Assembly: GCF_027270315.1 (NCBI RefSeq)
Contig: NZ_CP114413.1
Span: 5,642,001 to 5,706,000 of the forward strand
Reading direction: 5' to 3'
Length of the DNA: 64,000 bases
From: Streptomyces cinnabarinus
Lineage (GTDB): Bacteria; Actinomycetota; Actinomycetes; Streptomycetales; Streptomycetaceae
Shown here: piece by piece, positions 26,029 through 34,579 of the stretch
Position numbering within the stretch: the first letter of the stretch is position 1
How the letters are laid out: every line of letters starts with the position of its first letter
Notes under the pieces: generated by a model
Told to the model about the DNA's origin: nothing
Databases searched by the model: none
Seen by the model: the letters and a program-made list of their open reading frames with translations, nothing else
Made by a program: the position numbers and the translations under genes

Positions 26029-27563
26029 TGTCGGGCATCGGCCGAGCCGGGGACCAACTCCCCGGTGTCCTTGTCGTCGGCCCCGGCATCCGTCAGGAAC
26101 ACCGCCGCCAGCAGCGCGGCCACCAGGGAGGCGACGGCGCAGACCAGCAGCACCACGCCCATGCCGTGCACATAGGCGCTGTTCGCGGAGGCCACCAGGT
26201 CGGCGGCGCCGGTGCGTTCGGCGACGAGATGGGCGGCGACCACGGACTCCCCGGCGGTGTCGGCGGCCTCCGCGGGCAGCCCGGTGGCATCGAGCCGGTC
26301 GCGGAAGACCCCGGCGAGCAGACTGCCGAGCAGGGCGATGCCGACGGCGCCGCCGACCTGCCGGAGCGTCATCAGCAGCCCGGAACCGCTGCCGGCCCGG
26401 TCGGCGGGCAGGGTGCCGAGGGCGGCGTCCATGGCCGGGACCACCGCGAGCCCGAACCCGAGCCCGGCGACCGAGAGCCACAGCGCGGTGAAGCCGTAGC
26501 CGGACTCCACCGTCGTACGGCTGCCCAGCAGCGCGGCGAAGGCCAGGACCGCCAGGCCCGCGCTCACCACCGCGCGCGCCCCGAACCGGGCCACGACCGG
26601 CTGGGCGGCCCGCGCGGCGACCAGCAGTCCGCCCATCATCGGCAGCAGCCGCACACCGGTGCCGAGGGCGTCGTGGCCGAGGACGGCCTGGAGGTAGGGC
26701 GGCAGCACGAACAGCAGGCCGGACAGGACGAACATCACCAGCGTCGCGGCGAGCGTGTTGAAGAGGAAGCCGCGGTGGGCGAGGAGCGTCATGTCGAGCA
26801 TGGGGCGGGCGGCCCGCCGTTCGCGCAGGACCAGCGCGGTGATCAGCAGGACGGCCGCGGTGAGCGTGCCCAGCACCAGGGGGTCGGCCCAGCCGCGCGC
26901 CGGGGCCTCGATGATCGCGTAGACCAGGGCGCCGAGGCCGGTCGCGGTGAGGGCGGTGGAGACGGTGTCGACCCTGGGCGAGGCGGGGTCCCGGGTCTCC
27001 GGCAGCAGGAACAGACAGGCGGTGATGCCGAGCGCGGCCATCGGGACGTTGACCAGGAAGACCGAGCCCCACCAGAAGTGGTCCAGCAGCCAGCCGCCGA
27101 TGATCGGGCCGAGCGGCAGGCCGAGCGCGGAGGCGGCGGACATCACGCCGACGGCCTTGGTGCGCTCCTCGGGGGCGAACAGCGAGGGCAGCACGGACAG
27201 CGCGAGCGGGGTGACCAGGGCGGCGCCGACGCCCATGACCGCGCGGGCGGCGATCACCGTGTCCACGTCCCCGGCGAGCGCGCCGACGACGGAACCGGCC
27301 AGGAAGACCCCGAGTCCGGCGATCAGCATCCGGCGGCGCCCGAACCGGTCGCCGAGCAGTCCGGCGGGGAGCATCAGCGCCGCGAAGACGACGACGTAGG
27401 CGTCCGCCATCCATTGCTGCTGACCGGTGGTGGCGCCGAGGTCGGCGGCCATGGTCGGCAGCGCCACATTGAGGATCGTCATGTCGAAGCCGAGCGTCAG
27501 CATGCTCGCGACCAGGGCGGAGAGGGCCCACCAACGGCGGGAGTCCGGAGTGACAGTAGCCAT
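26025..27563 (-). CDS. DHA2-family (EmrB/QacA) drug exporter
   Basis: The 512-residue MFS transporter has 14 hydrophobic segments, as in proton-driven DHA2 multidrug exporters. Family motifs include FDMTILNVALPTMAADLG in helix 1, LLGDRFGRRRMLIAG (motif A) after helix 2, and motif C-like LGLPLGPIIGGWLLDHFWW in helix 5. It should export a lipophilic or cationic toxic compound. No ribosome-binding site precedes the ATG; a -10 hexamer ends 6 bases upstream, so the message is probably leaderless. The downstream TetR gene overlaps by four bases and likely represses the operon. Confidence 0.93.
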   Translation of the reverse strand: MATVTPDSRRWWALSALVASMLTLGFDMTILNVALPTMAADLGATTGQQQWMADAYVVVFAALMLPAGLLGDRFGRRRMLIAGLGVFLAGSVVGALAGDVDTVIAARAVMGVGAALVTPLALSVLPSLFAPEERTKAVGVMSAASALGLPLGPIIGGWLLDHFWWGSVFLVNVPMAALGITACLFLLPETRDPASPRVDTVSTALTATGLGALVYAIIEAPARGWADPLVLGTLTAAVLLITALVLRERRAARPMLDMTLLAHRGFLFNTLAATLVMFVLSGLLFVLPPYLQAVLGHDALGTGVRLLPMMGGLLVAARAAQPVVARFGARAVVSAGLAVLAFAALLGSRTTVESGYGFTALWLSVAGLGFGLAVVPAMDAALGTLPADRAGSGSGLLMTLRQVGGAVGIALLGSLLAGVFRDRLDATGLPAEAADTAGESVVAAHLVAERTGAADLVASANSAYVHGMGVVLLVCAVASLVAALLAAVFLTDAGADDKDTGELVPGSADARQ

Positions 27564-27600
27564 GAAATGAGAGTAGCTCTCAAAAGGTGCCCACTGTCAA
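27561..27600 (-). promoter_or_regulatory. leaderless promoter with operator for MFS-tetR operon
   Basis: On the minus strand, TTGACA (27600-27595) is followed after 19 bases by TACTCT (27575-27570), and the exporter ATG begins 6 bases later, so transcription would begin at the start codon. The -10 lies inside TGAGAG-TAG-CTCTCA (27568-27582), a 6-3-6 palindrome. This is a classic repression geometry for the operon-encoded TetR protein. Confidence 0.7.
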
Positions 27601-27614
27601 ATGTGTGCGGGCAT

Positions 27615-27648
27615 GAAAAAGGGCCACGGTCGCTCGAACCGTGGCCCT
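27615..27648 (-). terminator. intrinsic terminator of hemolysin III gene
   Basis: On the minus strand, AGGGCCACGGT and ACCGTGGCCCT pair over 11 bp around a 7-base loop and are followed by TTTTT. It starts about 19 bases beyond the stop of the hemolysin III gene. It is one of the few hairpins in the window with a real T-run. Confidence 0.85.
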
Positions 27649-27666
27649 CGCTCTGCCGGAGACGGG

Positions 27667-28377
27667 CTATCCGTGCTGGTACGCCACCAGGGAGATGCCG
27701 ACGTAGTGCACGACGAACGCCGCCAGGGTGAAGGAGTGGAACACCTCGTGGAAGCCGAACCAGCGCGGTGAGGGGTTCGGGCGCTTGATGCCGTAGATCA
27801 CGCCGCCCGCGCTGTAGAGGAGGCCGCCGACGATCACCAGGACCAGGACCGCGATGCCGCCCGAGCGCATGAAGTCGGGCAGGAAGAAGACGGCCGCCCA
27901 GCCCATGGCGATGTAGCAGGGGGTGTAGAGCCAGCGCGGGGCGCCGACCCAGAAGACCCGGAAGACGATGCCCGCGGCCGCCGCCGCCCAGATCCCCCAC
28001 AGCAGCCACTGCCCCTTGGCGCCCGGCAGGAGCAGCAGGGTCAGCGGGGTGTAGGTGCCCGCGATGATCAGGAAGATGTTGGCGTGATCGAGGCGGCGCA
28101 GGATGCCGTCCATCCGCGGGCTCCAGTTGCCCCGGTGGTACAGCGCGCTCACGCCGAACAGCAGACAGGCCGTGAGGACGTAGATCCCGCAGGCCATGCG
28201 GCCTCTGGAGGAGTCGGCGAGGGCGGTCAGCACCAGGCCCGCGATGAGCACGGCCGGAAACATGCCGAGATGCAGCCAGCCCCGGAGCTTGGGCTTGACC
28301 GGATGCAGGGAGAGCGCGACGGAACCACGGCCGGATGCCGGCAGGTCCGCGGGCGCGTCGGGGACGGACGCAGTCAT
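27667..28377 (-). CDS. hemolysin III / PAQR family membrane protein
   Basis: The 236-residue protein has seven hydrophobic segments and the three signature blocks of the AdipoR/HlyIII (PAQR) family: SALYHRGNW near residue 78, LDHANIFLIIAGTYTP near 96-111, and FHEVFHSFTLAAF near 210. The conserved His and Asp residues bind zinc in related receptors and ceramidase-like hydrolases. The bacterial members have no settled function; membrane-lipid homeostasis is often suggested. It has its own promoter region with a palindrome and its own terminator, so it is a single-gene unit. No clear ribosome-binding site is seen. Confidence 0.9.
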   Translation of the reverse strand: MTASVPDAPADLPASGRGSVALSLHPVKPKLRGWLHLGMFPAVLIAGLVLTALADSSRGRMACGIYVLTACLLFGVSALYHRGNWSPRMDGILRRLDHANIFLIIAGTYTPLTLLLLPGAKGQWLLWGIWAAAAAGIVFRVFWVGAPRWLYTPCYIAMGWAAVFFLPDFMRSGGIAVLVLVIVGGLLYSAGGVIYGIKRPNPSPRWFGFHEVFHSFTLAAFVVHYVGISLVAYQHG

Positions 28378-28384
28378 GGTCCGA

Positions 28385-28407
28385 ATCGTACCTACGGAAC
28401 CGTAGGT
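28385..28407 (-). promoter_or_regulatory. palindromic operator and -10 of hemolysin III gene
   Basis: ACCTACGG-AA-CCGTAGGT (28390-28407) is a palindrome with 8-bp arms. On the minus strand it ends exactly where a TACGAT hexamer (28390-28385) begins, which is a plausible -10, 7 bases before the ATG. No good -35 is seen. The palindrome resembles TetR-type operators; the cognate regulator is not adjacent. Confidence 0.5.
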
Positions 28408-28660
28408 TACGTAGCAGTCCGGACAGCAAGAGTGGCCATCATCTCACGGGAGTTGACGCCTGTACGGCCTCCGGCTGAAGCGGACGTGGCCAGCCTCACG
28501 CTCGCTCACCTGTGACGCCCTCTGGACATATGCGCACTCCCGTCGGATGATCAAATGAGTGCGGTCGGCACCGGATGAGCGCCAGGTACCCCTCTGGCAG
28601 GCATCCGGGTCGCAGCCCCCACGGGGCCTCCAACAAAAAATCCCTCATTTAGGAGCAATC

Positions 28661-30484
28661 GTGGCGCGCGACAACGCGGCTCCCTCCGTCGTTCCCACCA
28701 ACCACCAGGAACTGATCTCGTGGGTGAACGAGATCGCCGAACTGACCCAGCCGGACAACGTGGTCTGGTGCGACGGTTCCGAGGCCGAGTACGAGCGCCT
28801 GTGCGGGGAGCTCGTGGCGAAGGGCACCTTCCGGAAGCTCGACCCGATCAAGCGCCCCAACTCCTACTACGCGGCCTCCGACCCGACCGACGTCGCGCGC
28901 GTCGAGGACCGCACCTTCATCTGCTCCGAGAAGGAGGAGGACGCGGGCCCCACGAACCACTGGATGGCCCCCGCGGAGATGCGTGCGGTCTTCTCCGGCG
29001 AGCAGGGCGTCTTCCGCGGCTCGATGCGCGGCCGGACCATGTACGTCGTCCCGTTCTGCATGGGCCCGCTCGGCTCCAAGCTGTCCGCGATCGGCGTGGA
29101 GATCACCGACTCCGCCTATGTCGCCGTCTCCATGCGCACCATGACCCGCATGGGACAGGCCGTCCTCGACGAGCTCGGTGAGGACGGCTTCTTCGTGAAG
29201 GCCGTGCACAGCGTGGGGGCGCCCTTGGAGGCCGGCCAGGCAGACGTGCCGTGGCCGTGCAACCAGACCAAGTACATCTCCCACTTCCCGGAGTCCCGCG
29301 AGATCTGGTCCTACGGCTCCGGCTACGGCGGCAACGCCCTGCTCGGCAAGAAGTGCTACGCCCTGCGCATCGCGTCGGTGATGGCGCGGGACGAGGGCTG
29401 GCTGGCCGAGCACATGCTGATCCTGAAGCTCACGCCCCCGCAGGGCGAGTCCAAGTACGTCGCCGCCGCCTTCCCGTCCGCCTGTGGCAAGACCAACCTC
29501 GCCATGCTGGAGCCCACGATCTCCGGCTGGACGGTGGAGACCATCGGCGACGACATCGCCTGGATGCGCTTCGGCGAGGACGGCCGCCTGTACGCCATCA
29601 ACCCCGAGGCCGGTTTCTTCGGCGTCGCGCCCGGCACCGGTGAGCACACCAACGCCAACGCGATGAAGACCCTGTGGGGCAACTCCGTCTTCACCAATGT
29701 CGCCCTCACCGACGACGGCGACATCTGGTGGGAGGGCATGACGGAGGAGACCCCGGCCCACCTGACGGACTGGAAGGGCAACGACTGGACGCCCGCGTCC
29801 GACGTTCCGGCCGCCCACCCCAACGCCCGCTTCACGGTCCCGGCGTCCCAGTGCCCGATCATCGCGCCCGAGTGGGAGGACCCCAAGGGCGTCCCGATCT
29901 CCGCGATCCTCTTCGGCGGCCGGCGCGCCACCGCCGTACCGCTGGTGACCGAGTCCTTCGACTGGAACCACGGCGTGTTCCTCGGCGCCAACGTGGCCTC
30001 CGAGAAGACCGCCGCCGCCGAGGGCAAGGTCGGCGAGCTGCGCCGCGACCCGTTCGCCATGCTGCCGTTCTGCGGCTACAACATGGGCGACTACATGGGC
30101 CACTGGGTCGACGTCGCCAAGGACAAGGACGCCGCGAAGCTCCCGAAGATCTACTACGTCAACTGGTTCCGCAAGAACGACGAGGGCAAGTTCGTCTGGC
30201 CCGGGTTCGGCGAGAACAGCCGCGTCCTGAAGTGGATCGTGGAGCGCCTGGACGGCAAGGCGGAGGGCGTCGAGACCCCGATCGGCGTCCTGCCGGCCAA
30301 GGGCGCCCTCGACACCAAGGGCCTGGAACTGCCCGAGGCCGACCTGGAGTTCCTGCTCACGGTCGACAAGGAGATCTGGCGCGAGGAGGCCGCGCTGGTC
30401 CCCGAGCACCTCAACACCTTCGGCGACCACACCCCGAAGGAGCTGTGGGACGAGTACCACGCGCTGGTCGAGCGCCTGGGCTAG
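28661..30484 (+). CDS. pckG: GTP-dependent phosphoenolpyruvate carboxykinase
   Basis: The 607-residue enzyme converts oxaloacetate and GTP to phosphoenolpyruvate, the first step of gluconeogenesis. The size and the P-loop AAFPSACGKTNLAM (Cys275, Lys277) are those of the GTP-type class, unlike the shorter ATP-type enzyme. Further conserved blocks are MYVVPFCMGPLGS near residue 127, the metal site MRFGEDGRLYAINPEAGFFG near 303, and the guanine pocket WPGFGENSRVLKWI near 514. AGGAG lies 5 bases before the GTG at 28661. The 283-base upstream gap has no other gene. Two stacked hairpins follow the stop. Confidence 0.97.
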   Translation: MARDNAAPSVVPTNHQELISWVNEIAELTQPDNVVWCDGSEAEYERLCGELVAKGTFRKLDPIKRPNSYYAASDPTDVARVEDRTFICSEKEEDAGPTNHWMAPAEMRAVFSGEQGVFRGSMRGRTMYVVPFCMGPLGSKLSAIGVEITDSAYVAVSMRTMTRMGQAVLDELGEDGFFVKAVHSVGAPLEAGQADVPWPCNQTKYISHFPESREIWSYGSGYGGNALLGKKCYALRIASVMARDEGWLAEHMLILKLTPPQGESKYVAAAFPSACGKTNLAMLEPTISGWTVETIGDDIAWMRFGEDGRLYAINPEAGFFGVAPGTGEHTNANAMKTLWGNSVFTNVALTDDGDIWWEGMTEETPAHLTDWKGNDWTPASDVPAAHPNARFTVPASQCPIIAPEWEDPKGVPISAILFGGRRATAVPLVTESFDWNHGVFLGANVASEKTAAAEGKVGELRRDPFAMLPFCGYNMGDYMGHWVDVAKDKDAAKLPKIYYVNWFRKNDEGKFVWPGFGENSRVLKWIVERLDGKAEGVETPIGVLPAKGALDTKGLELPEADLEFLLTVDKEIWREEAALVPEHLNTFGDHTPKELWDEYHALVERLG

Positions 30485-30502
30485 TCAGTCCCCTCACAGA
30501 CC

Positions 30503-30560
30503 CCCGCGGCCGGCCTCCGATGGGAGCCCTGACCAGTGATCGTCACGGGCCGGCCGCGGG
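30503..30560 (+). terminator. long-loop hairpin behind pckG
   Basis: CCCGCGGCCGGCC (30503-30515) and GGCCGGCCGCGGG (30548-30560) pair perfectly over 13 bp with a 32-base loop, starting 18 bases after the pckG stop. There is no T-run. Confidence 0.6.
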
Positions 30561-30582
30561 TGGCGGCACGATGTCACGAACC

Positions 30583-30610
30583 CGGCCCCGCACAACGGCG
30601 TGCGGGGCCG
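30583..30610 (+). terminator. second hairpin behind pckG
   Basis: CGGCCCCGCA and TGCGGGGCCG pair over 10 bp around an 8-base loop. Together with the hairpin just upstream it probably makes a tandem terminator; it also lies about 100 bases before the next start codon and could shape that leader. Confidence 0.55.
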
Positions 30611-30713
30611 TGCTGCGCGCTCCCCCGCTGGGATGGAATTCCTGCGTCCGGTGAGGGCAACGCCGCTCGTGGCGAGCGCCGGCGGGCGGGCGCCCGGCGG
30701 AAGGCTGGCGCCC

Positions 30714-32714
30714 ATGCGCACACCTCTTGTACGGCGGGCATGGCGCCGCGGCCGACCCGTCCTGGCCCGCGCCGGGACCGTCGCGGCGACCGTACTGGCC
30801 CTCGTCCTGACCCTGCCCGGCACCGCGACGGCTGCCCCCGGCGACCTCGACACCGACTTCAGCGGCGACGGCCGGGTCGTCACCGACCTCGCCGACGACG
30901 ATCAGGCCTACGACGTGGCGGTGCAGCCCGACGGGAAGATCGTCTCCGTCGGCACCTCCACCGACTACTCGGTGCTGGAGGGCCGCTGGGCGCTGACCCG
31001 GCACAACGCCGACGGCACCCCGGACACCGGCTTCGGTGACGGCGGCACGGTGACGACCGCCATCAACAACATGGAGCCGGACCTCCAGTGGAGCGAGGCC
31101 AACGCCGTGGCGTTGCAGCCCGACGGCAGGATCGTCGTCGCGGGCTACAGCTGGCGCGGCTACGAGAACTGCTGCTGGTTCACGGTGGCCCGGTACAACA
31201 GCGACGGCAGCCTGGACAACACCTTCAGCGATGACGGCAGGTTCTTCGCCGACATCGACGGTCCGACCGAGGCCCGCGACGTGGCGATCGACTCGTCCGG
31301 CCGGATCGTCGTGGCCGGTTACACCGGCGGCGAGGTGGCGGTGGTCCGCCTCAACGGCAACGGCACCCCGGACACCTCGTTCGGCGGCGACGGCACGGTG
31401 ACCGCCGACCCCTCGCCGGAGCCCAATGAGGCGGGCGGCGGCGCCCACGCCCTGGTCCTGCAGCCCGACGGGAAGATCGTCGTTGGGGGTGATGTCGGTT
31501 CGACCCGCTTCGACTTCTCGCTGATGCGCTTCACCACCAACGGCGACCTCGACACCGGCTTCGACGGCGACGGCATGGTCCGCACCGACTTCGGCGACTA
31601 CGAGACCGTGGAGGGGCTCGCGCTCCAGTCCGACGGCCGGATCGTCGCCGCCGGGGGCGACAGCCTGGCCCGCTACCACACCAACGGCTCCCTCGACACG
31701 GGCTTCGACGGTGACGGCAAGGTCGTCGTCTCCGGAGGCGCGGCCTGGGACCTGGCGCTCCAGCCGGCCGACGGCCGGATCGTCCTCGCCGGAAGCAACG
31801 GAGCCGGCGGGAACTTCGCCGTCCTGCGCTACAACACCGACGGCAGCCAGGACACCGGCTTCGGCAGCGGGGGCGTGGCGACCGCGGACTTCGGCGGCGG
31901 CGACTCCGTGCGGGGCGTGGCCGTCCAGTCCGACGGGAAGATCGTCGCGGCCGGTCGGGGCGGCGCCGAGGGCGACTTCGCGCTCGCCCGCTTCCAGGGC
32001 GGCGGAACGCCGCAACCCTCCGGCGCGGACCTGGCGGTGACGAAGTCCGGCCCCGGCACGGTCAGCATCGGCGACCGGGCCACCTACACCGTGACCGTCA
32101 CCAACAACGGCCCGGCCACGGCGACCGGAGTCTCCCTCACCGACACCTTCACCGGCCCCGCCCGCACCGTCATCTCGGCGACCACCACCCAGGGCACCTG
32201 CACCACCGCCGTGACCTGCACCCTCGGCAGCCTCGCCGCGGGCGCGCAGGTCGTCGTGACCGTCGTCGCCGAACCCCGCGCGACCGGCACCCTCACCCAG
32301 CGGGCCACCGTCACGGCCACCCAGTCCGACCCGGCGGCCACCAACAACACGGTCACGGTCACCACCACCGTCAACAACGCCCGCGGCTGCACCCGGATCG
32401 GCACCAGCGGCAACGACACCATCACCGGCACCTCCGGCACCGACGTCATCTGCTCCCTCGGCGGCGACGACACCGTCAACGCGAGCTACGGCAACGACAC
32501 CGTCCACGGCGGCTTCGGCAACGACCGGATCGACGGCGGCTCCGGCAACGACACCCTCAACGGCGGTGCCGGGAACGACAACCTGATCGGCAACTACGGC
32601 TACGACAGCCTCAACACCGTCGACAGCGTCTCCGGCAACGACACCGCCAACGGCGGCGCGAACACGGACACCTGCACCACGGACCCGGGCGACACCCGCA
32701 TCAGCTGCCCCTGA
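30714..32714 (+). CDS. secreted delta-60 repeat protein with DUF11 and RTX-like tail
   Basis: The 666-residue exoprotein has an extended signal peptide (about 1-41, ending TATAAPG). Residues about 42-435 hold seven or so delta-60 repeats, each with a core such as LQPDGKIVVGG or LQSDGRIVAAGG and a DTGFDGDGKV-like turn, which are expected to fold as a beta-propeller. Next comes a DUF11-type Ig-like domain (about 440-550, ADLAVTKSGPGTVSIGDRAT), and a C-terminal block of RTX-like nonapeptides (GNDTITG, GNDRIDGGSG, GNDTLNGGAG) that should bind calcium. The function is unknown; an adhesive or matrix role is inferred from the parts. The ATG at 30714 is chosen because it begins the signal peptide and GGAAGG lies upstream. 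Confidence 0.85.
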   Translation: MRTPLVRRAWRRGRPVLARAGTVAATVLALVLTLPGTATAAPGDLDTDFSGDGRVVTDLADDDQAYDVAVQPDGKIVSVGTSTDYSVLEGRWALTRHNADGTPDTGFGDGGTVTTAINNMEPDLQWSEANAVALQPDGRIVVAGYSWRGYENCCWFTVARYNSDGSLDNTFSDDGRFFADIDGPTEARDVAIDSSGRIVVAGYTGGEVAVVRLNGNGTPDTSFGGDGTVTADPSPEPNEAGGGAHALVLQPDGKIVVGGDVGSTRFDFSLMRFTTNGDLDTGFDGDGMVRTDFGDYETVEGLALQSDGRIVAAGGDSLARYHTNGSLDTGFDGDGKVVVSGGAAWDLALQPADGRIVLAGSNGAGGNFAVLRYNTDGSQDTGFGSGGVATADFGGGDSVRGVAVQSDGKIVAAGRGGAEGDFALARFQGGGTPQPSGADLAVTKSGPGTVSIGDRATYTVTVTNNGPATATGVSLTDTFTGPARTVISATTTQGTCTTAVTCTLGSLAAGAQVVVTVVAEPRATGTLTQRATVTATQSDPAATNNTVTVTTTVNNARGCTRIGTSGNDTITGTSGTDVICSLGGDDTVNASYGNDTVHGGFGNDRIDGGSGNDTLNGGAGNDNLIGNYGYDSLNTVDSVSGNDTANGGANTDTCTTDPGDTRISCP

Positions 32715-32738
32715 TCGCCGCACCCTCCACGCGCCCCC

Positions 32739-32805
32739 TTGATCACAGGATCTTCACCCCTGTTACATGGGGGCCACGCGGGCCTCACCGCTCCCGGTGA
32801 GGCCC
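32739..32805 (+). promoter_or_regulatory. possible promoter and leader hairpin of secreted propeller gene
   Basis: TTGATC (32739-32744) and TTACAT (32763-32768) are 18 bases apart, a plausible promoter. The leader would then begin near 32775 and hold GGGCCTCACCG-CTCC-CGGTGAGGCCC (32780-32805), a perfect 11-bp hairpin ending about 10 bases before the ribosome-binding site. The same hairpin could instead end the upstream transcript. Confidence 0.4.
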
Positions 32806-32828
32806 AACACAGCCTGTGGGGGGCACAG

Positions 32829-34550
32829 TTGAAGAGCGCACACCGTACCGGACGTCTCGCGGCCACGGTTCTCGCCGCCGCACTCGCCGGGACCGGTCTG
32901 ACCGTCGCCGTCGCACCCGCGGCGCACGCGGCGGCCTCCGATGTCGTGGCCAAGCTGCCGATCACGTCGTACTCCGCGCTGGTCGTCGATGACGTGCACC
33001 AGCGGGTGTACGTCGCCGACGCCCAGACCAGCAGCACCTACAACCGCGGCACCATCGCGGTGTACACCTTCGACGGCGAGCGCGTCACCACCATCACCAC
33101 GCCGCAGTACATCTCCGGTCTGGCGCTCAGCGCCGACGCCGGCACGCTGTACGCCGGCGGGATGGAGTACATCCTCAAGGTCGACACCACCACCTACGTG
33201 GTGGACTACGAGCGTTCCGCGTCCTTCGACAACTGCGGCCGCAGCATGGCCTTCTCCGGCGGCCAGCTGTACTACACCACGCCGTACGCCGCCTACACCC
33301 CGAACTGCGACACCACCGCGTACTCGAACCTGGACAGTCTGGCCGGGCGCACCAACTGGCAGGACTACGGCAAGCTCCAGCTGAAGTCCGGCCCCGGTGA
33401 CCGGATGCTCATGGGCCAGCCGCCCAACGCGAACGCGGCCAACCCCTTCGTCGCCGTCTTCGACACCAGCGGCGGCACCCTGGTCCGCAACGCCGCCCGC
33501 CGCTTCGCCGCCGCCGACGGCACCGGCGCGCTGAACCTGAAGGACATGGCGTTCTCGGCGGACGGCAGCAAGGTCGGCGTCGCGGACGCCGCCCACGGCC
33601 ACCGGCTGCTGAACACCTCCGACCTGTCCGACGCGGCCGAGGGCTACCAGGCCCTGCCGTCCGGGGCCACGGCGAGCGCCGTCGGCTTCAGCGGTGACGG
33701 CAGGTACGTCGCGCGTGGCTCCTCGGCCACCGGCTCCACCCCCGACCTGCTGGTGCAGCCCGCCGACCCGACGGACGCCACCGCTCCGCTGGAGTTCGTC
33801 TACGAGGGCAGCCTCGACGGCGACCGGGTGGCTCCGCGCGGCATCGAGTGGTCCGCCGACGGCTCCCGGCTCTTCACGGTCACCACCAACGCGGCCGGCA
33901 CCCAGTACTGGCTGCACGTCGTCCAGCCCCCGGCCGTCCAGTACGACGTACGCCTCAGCGAAACGTTCACGCACAGCCCCGCCCAGGCCGTCGCGGGCGA
34001 GCCGCTGTCGGTGCGGGGGCGTCTGGAGTACGACGGACCCGCGCCCGCCGAGCCGCTGAAGGTCAAGGCGACCCGCACGGACGCGAACGGCACCCACGAC
34101 CTCGGCACGTTCCCCGTCAAGGCGGACGGCTCCTACACCGTCCTGGACGAGCCCGACCTGCTCGGGGACGCCACCTACACGGTCTCCTACCTCGGCGACC
34201 TCACCCACCGTCCGGCCACCGACGTCACCCACACCGTGTCCGTCGGCAAGGCGCCCACCTCGATCGCGCTCACCGCCCCGGCGGAGGCCTCGCTCAGCAC
34301 CGGCGTCGAGATCACCGGCACCTTCACCGCCCAGGGCAAGGCGCTCCCGGACCGGGCGGTGCTCAAGGTCGAGCGCACCGACCGGCTCGGCACCGGCACC
34401 CTGTCGTCGGTGACGGTCGCCGCGGACGGCACCTTCACCATCAACGACATCCCCCGCACCCGACGCGAGACGACGTACAAGGTCACCTGGCCGGGCGACG
34501 ACCTGCACACGTCCTCGACCGCCTCGGCGACGGTCTACGTCACGCGCTGA
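32829..34550 (+). CDS. secreted beta-propeller protein with Ig-like repeats
   Basis: The 573-residue protein starts at TTG 32829 behind GTGGGGGGC, giving a good signal peptide (1-34, VAVAPAAHAAA). Residues about 35-375 look like a YVTN/WD-type propeller, with lines such as LALSADAGTLYAGGMEYILKV (shortened here) and MAFSADGSKVGVAD. Two Ig-like beta-sandwich repeats follow (about 380-475 and 480-573), each with a FPVKADGSYTV or VTVAADGTFTI core. The function is unknown; it is a surface or secreted structural protein by architecture. It lies directly downstream of another secreted propeller protein, and a bidirectional hairpin follows the stop. Confidence 0.8.
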   Translation: MKSAHRTGRLAATVLAAALAGTGLTVAVAPAAHAAASDVVAKLPITSYSALVVDDVHQRVYVADAQTSSTYNRGTIAVYTFDGERVTTITTPQYISGLALSADAGTLYAGGMEYILKVDTTTYVVDYERSASFDNCGRSMAFSGGQLYYTTPYAAYTPNCDTTAYSNLDSLAGRTNWQDYGKLQLKSGPGDRMLMGQPPNANAANPFVAVFDTSGGTLVRNAARRFAAADGTGALNLKDMAFSADGSKVGVADAAHGHRLLNTSDLSDAAEGYQALPSGATASAVGFSGDGRYVARGSSATGSTPDLLVQPADPTDATAPLEFVYEGSLDGDRVAPRGIEWSADGSRLFTVTTNAAGTQYWLHVVQPPAVQYDVRLSETFTHSPAQAVAGEPLSVRGRLEYDGPAPAEPLKVKATRTDANGTHDLGTFPVKADGSYTVLDEPDLLGDATYTVSYLGDLTHRPATDVTHTVSVGKAPTSIALTAPAEASLSTGVEITGTFTAQGKALPDRAVLKVERTDRLGTGTLSSVTVAADGTFTINDIPRTRRETTYKVTWPGDDLHTSSTASATVYVTR

Positions 34551-34555
34551 CCCCC

Positions 34556-34579
34556 AGGGCCTGTCGTCGGACGGGCCCT
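34556..34579. terminator. bidirectional hairpin between convergent genes
   Basis: AGGGCCTGTC and GACGGGCCCT pair over 10 positions (one G-U) around a GTCG loop. It begins six bases after one stop and overlaps the stop codon of the convergent gene. Confidence 0.6.

Noticed and set aside
28510..28535. Possible Crp-type site GTGAC...GGACA before pckG
   Set aside because: Only one half-site fits the GTGNC pattern and the spacing to the second half is wrong.
28649..30460. Long open frame on the minus strand across the PEPCK gene
   Set aside because: It mirrors the high-GC codon pattern of pckG, has no ribosome-binding site or family motif, and the plus-strand protein is a clear enzyme.
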